DNA of 5,064 nt from Thermoflexales bacterium (GTDB lineage Bacteria; Chloroflexota; Anaerolineae; B4-G1; SLSP01), in contig SLSP01000030.1 of NCBI GenBank assembly GCA_007130345.1, positions 1-5,064 on the forward strand, read 5' to 3'. Position numbers and translations under genes: made by a program. Below the pieces are notes generated by a model that was not told the DNA's origin, did no database searches, and saw nothing but the letters and a program-made list of their open reading frames with translations. Position 1 is the first letter of the stretch. Every line of letters begins with the position of its first letter. Below, piece by piece: positions 4,832 to 5,064 of this stretch.

Positions 4832-4846
4832 AAAAATCCGATTTTT
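4832..4846. repeat. 15-nt near-palindrome AAAAATCCGATTTTT
   Basis: Arms AAAAATC and GATTTTT flank a single central C. The exact reverse complement of all 15 bases occurs at 4914-4928, so the two sites form an inverted pair 67 bp apart. It may form a weak hairpin or be a dimeric protein site. Confidence 0.65.
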
Positions 4847-4910
4847 CCACACGCGACCTACTGACTATATGAAATTCGCACGCGGAAAATCTACATCTCG
4901 TAACAAGGTT

Positions 4911-4931
4911 CTAAAAAATCGGATTTTTTAG
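4911..4931. repeat. 21-nt palindrome with A6/T6 arms
   Basis: CTAAAAAATC and GATTTTTTAG flank a single central G, so both arms are perfect over 10 bp. The A-run before and the T-run after a short GC centre make it look like a bidirectional terminator, but the stem is almost all A/T and would be weak as RNA. Its core is the reverse complement of the site at 4832-4846. Confidence 0.65.
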
Positions 4932-4956
4932 GGTGCTTTCAGATCGTTGAAACCAT

Positions 4957-5064
4957 CGGCTGCCATCCGAAGGGCGTTAAACCGCCCTGGGGGTGCCCTT
5001 TTGAACAGCTTTTTAACCCGTTTTAACGGGTTTTGGATAGCAGCCGTCGAATTCATTCGGCGGC
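4957..5064. repeat. Structured element with nested inverted repeats, running to the window edge
   Basis: Outer arms CGGCTGCCATCC (4957-4968) and GGATAGCAGCCG (5035-5046) pair with one mismatch in 12. Inside them are gggcg/cgccc (4972-4976 with 4983-4987), a competing aagggc/gccctt pairing (4970-4975 with 4995-5000) and the hairpin at 5015-5032. A further 9-bp hairpin, gccgtcgaa/ttcggcggc with one G-U pair, occupies 5043-5064 and shares bases with the outer arm, so the two are alternatives. Such dense pairing is typical of a palindromic dispersed repeat or a structured RNA. I recognise no RNA family and cannot tell which strand would be active. Confidence 0.45.
5015..5034 (+). terminator. Possible weak terminator hairpin
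   Basis: AACCCGTT (5015-5022) and AACGGGTT (5025-5032) are perfect 8-bp arms around a 2-nt centre; the realistic RNA stem is about 6 bp with a wider loop. The hairpin is preceded by TTTT and followed by TTTT (5031-5034). No gene reads into it within the window from the left, so its role as a terminator is unproven. It may simply be part of the larger structured element. Confidence 0.3.

Larger units (their letters stand above)
4824..5064. other. Gene-free, palindrome-rich right flank
   Basis: No ORF of useful length is present in these 241 bp. The stretch holds two A/T-armed palindromes (4832-4846 and 4911-4931), about 60 bp of unremarkable sequence between them, and a structured element from 4957 to the window end. 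It reads as a cluster of short dispersed repeats rather than a control region of the kinase operon, which has its own promoter further left. Confidence 0.6.

Noticed and set aside
4957..5064. tRNA or other known structured RNA gene
   Set aside because: The stems do not form a cloverleaf, and there is no T-loop sequence or CCA end; no known RNA family was recognised.

Overview
The window looks like a piece of a GC-rich environmental bacterial chromosome (about 65-68% GC in the coding core, counted by eye on sample lines). The gene content, the amino-acid style and the dispersed 'ccgtgt' repeats would fit a Chloroflexota (Anaerolineae-like) genome. That placement is an inference, because the window holds no marker gene that settles it.

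Layout. Positions 1-582 hold the 3' end of an AT-rich (about 40% GC) plus-strand ORF of unknown function. It is followed after 39 bp by what looks like the 5' half of an integron attC recombination site (622-657), so this ORF may be a captured gene cassette. Positions 583-1145 contain no gene. They hold the attC-like half site, a perfect GC palindrome, a strong terminator-type hairpin (769-794), a weak candidate promoter, a heptamer tandem repeat and a long imperfect hairpin repeat (995-1065). The GC-rich module follows: a plus-strand gene for a 645-aa NYN/LabA-type PIN-fold nuclease with a LOTUS (OST-HTH) domain and a long helical C-terminus (1146-3083). It converges on a minus-strand operon transcribed leftward from an excellent sigma70-type promoter (TTGGCA-N17-TATAAT, 4749-4777). 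The operon order is a thymidylate-kinase-like protein that has lost its P-loop and catalytic Asp (4010-4678), a thymidylate kinase that keeps the fold motifs but has Thr for the P-loop Lys (3323-4006), and a 79-aa unknown protein (3059-3298) whose 3' end overlaps the nuclease gene tail to tail by 25 bp. All three minus-strand genes lie in one reading frame, separated only by two TAG stops.

Flanks. A 33-nt sequence occurs at 1050-1082 and again in inverted orientation at 4791-4823 with 31 of 33 matches, so the nuclease/kinase module sits exactly between inverted repeats. Right of it, 4824-5064 has no gene. It contains two near-palindromic 15-21 nt A/T-armed elements that are reverse complements of each other, then a densely structured element (4957-5064) that runs to the window edge.

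How the genes may work together. The kinase pair looks like a duplicated TMK in which one copy became a pseudokinase, perhaps a regulatory or nucleotide-sensing partner of the other. The convergent NYN-LOTUS protein is predicted to bind and possibly cleave RNA. A functional link between the nuclease and the kinase pair is suggested only by adjacency and by the shared flanking repeats.
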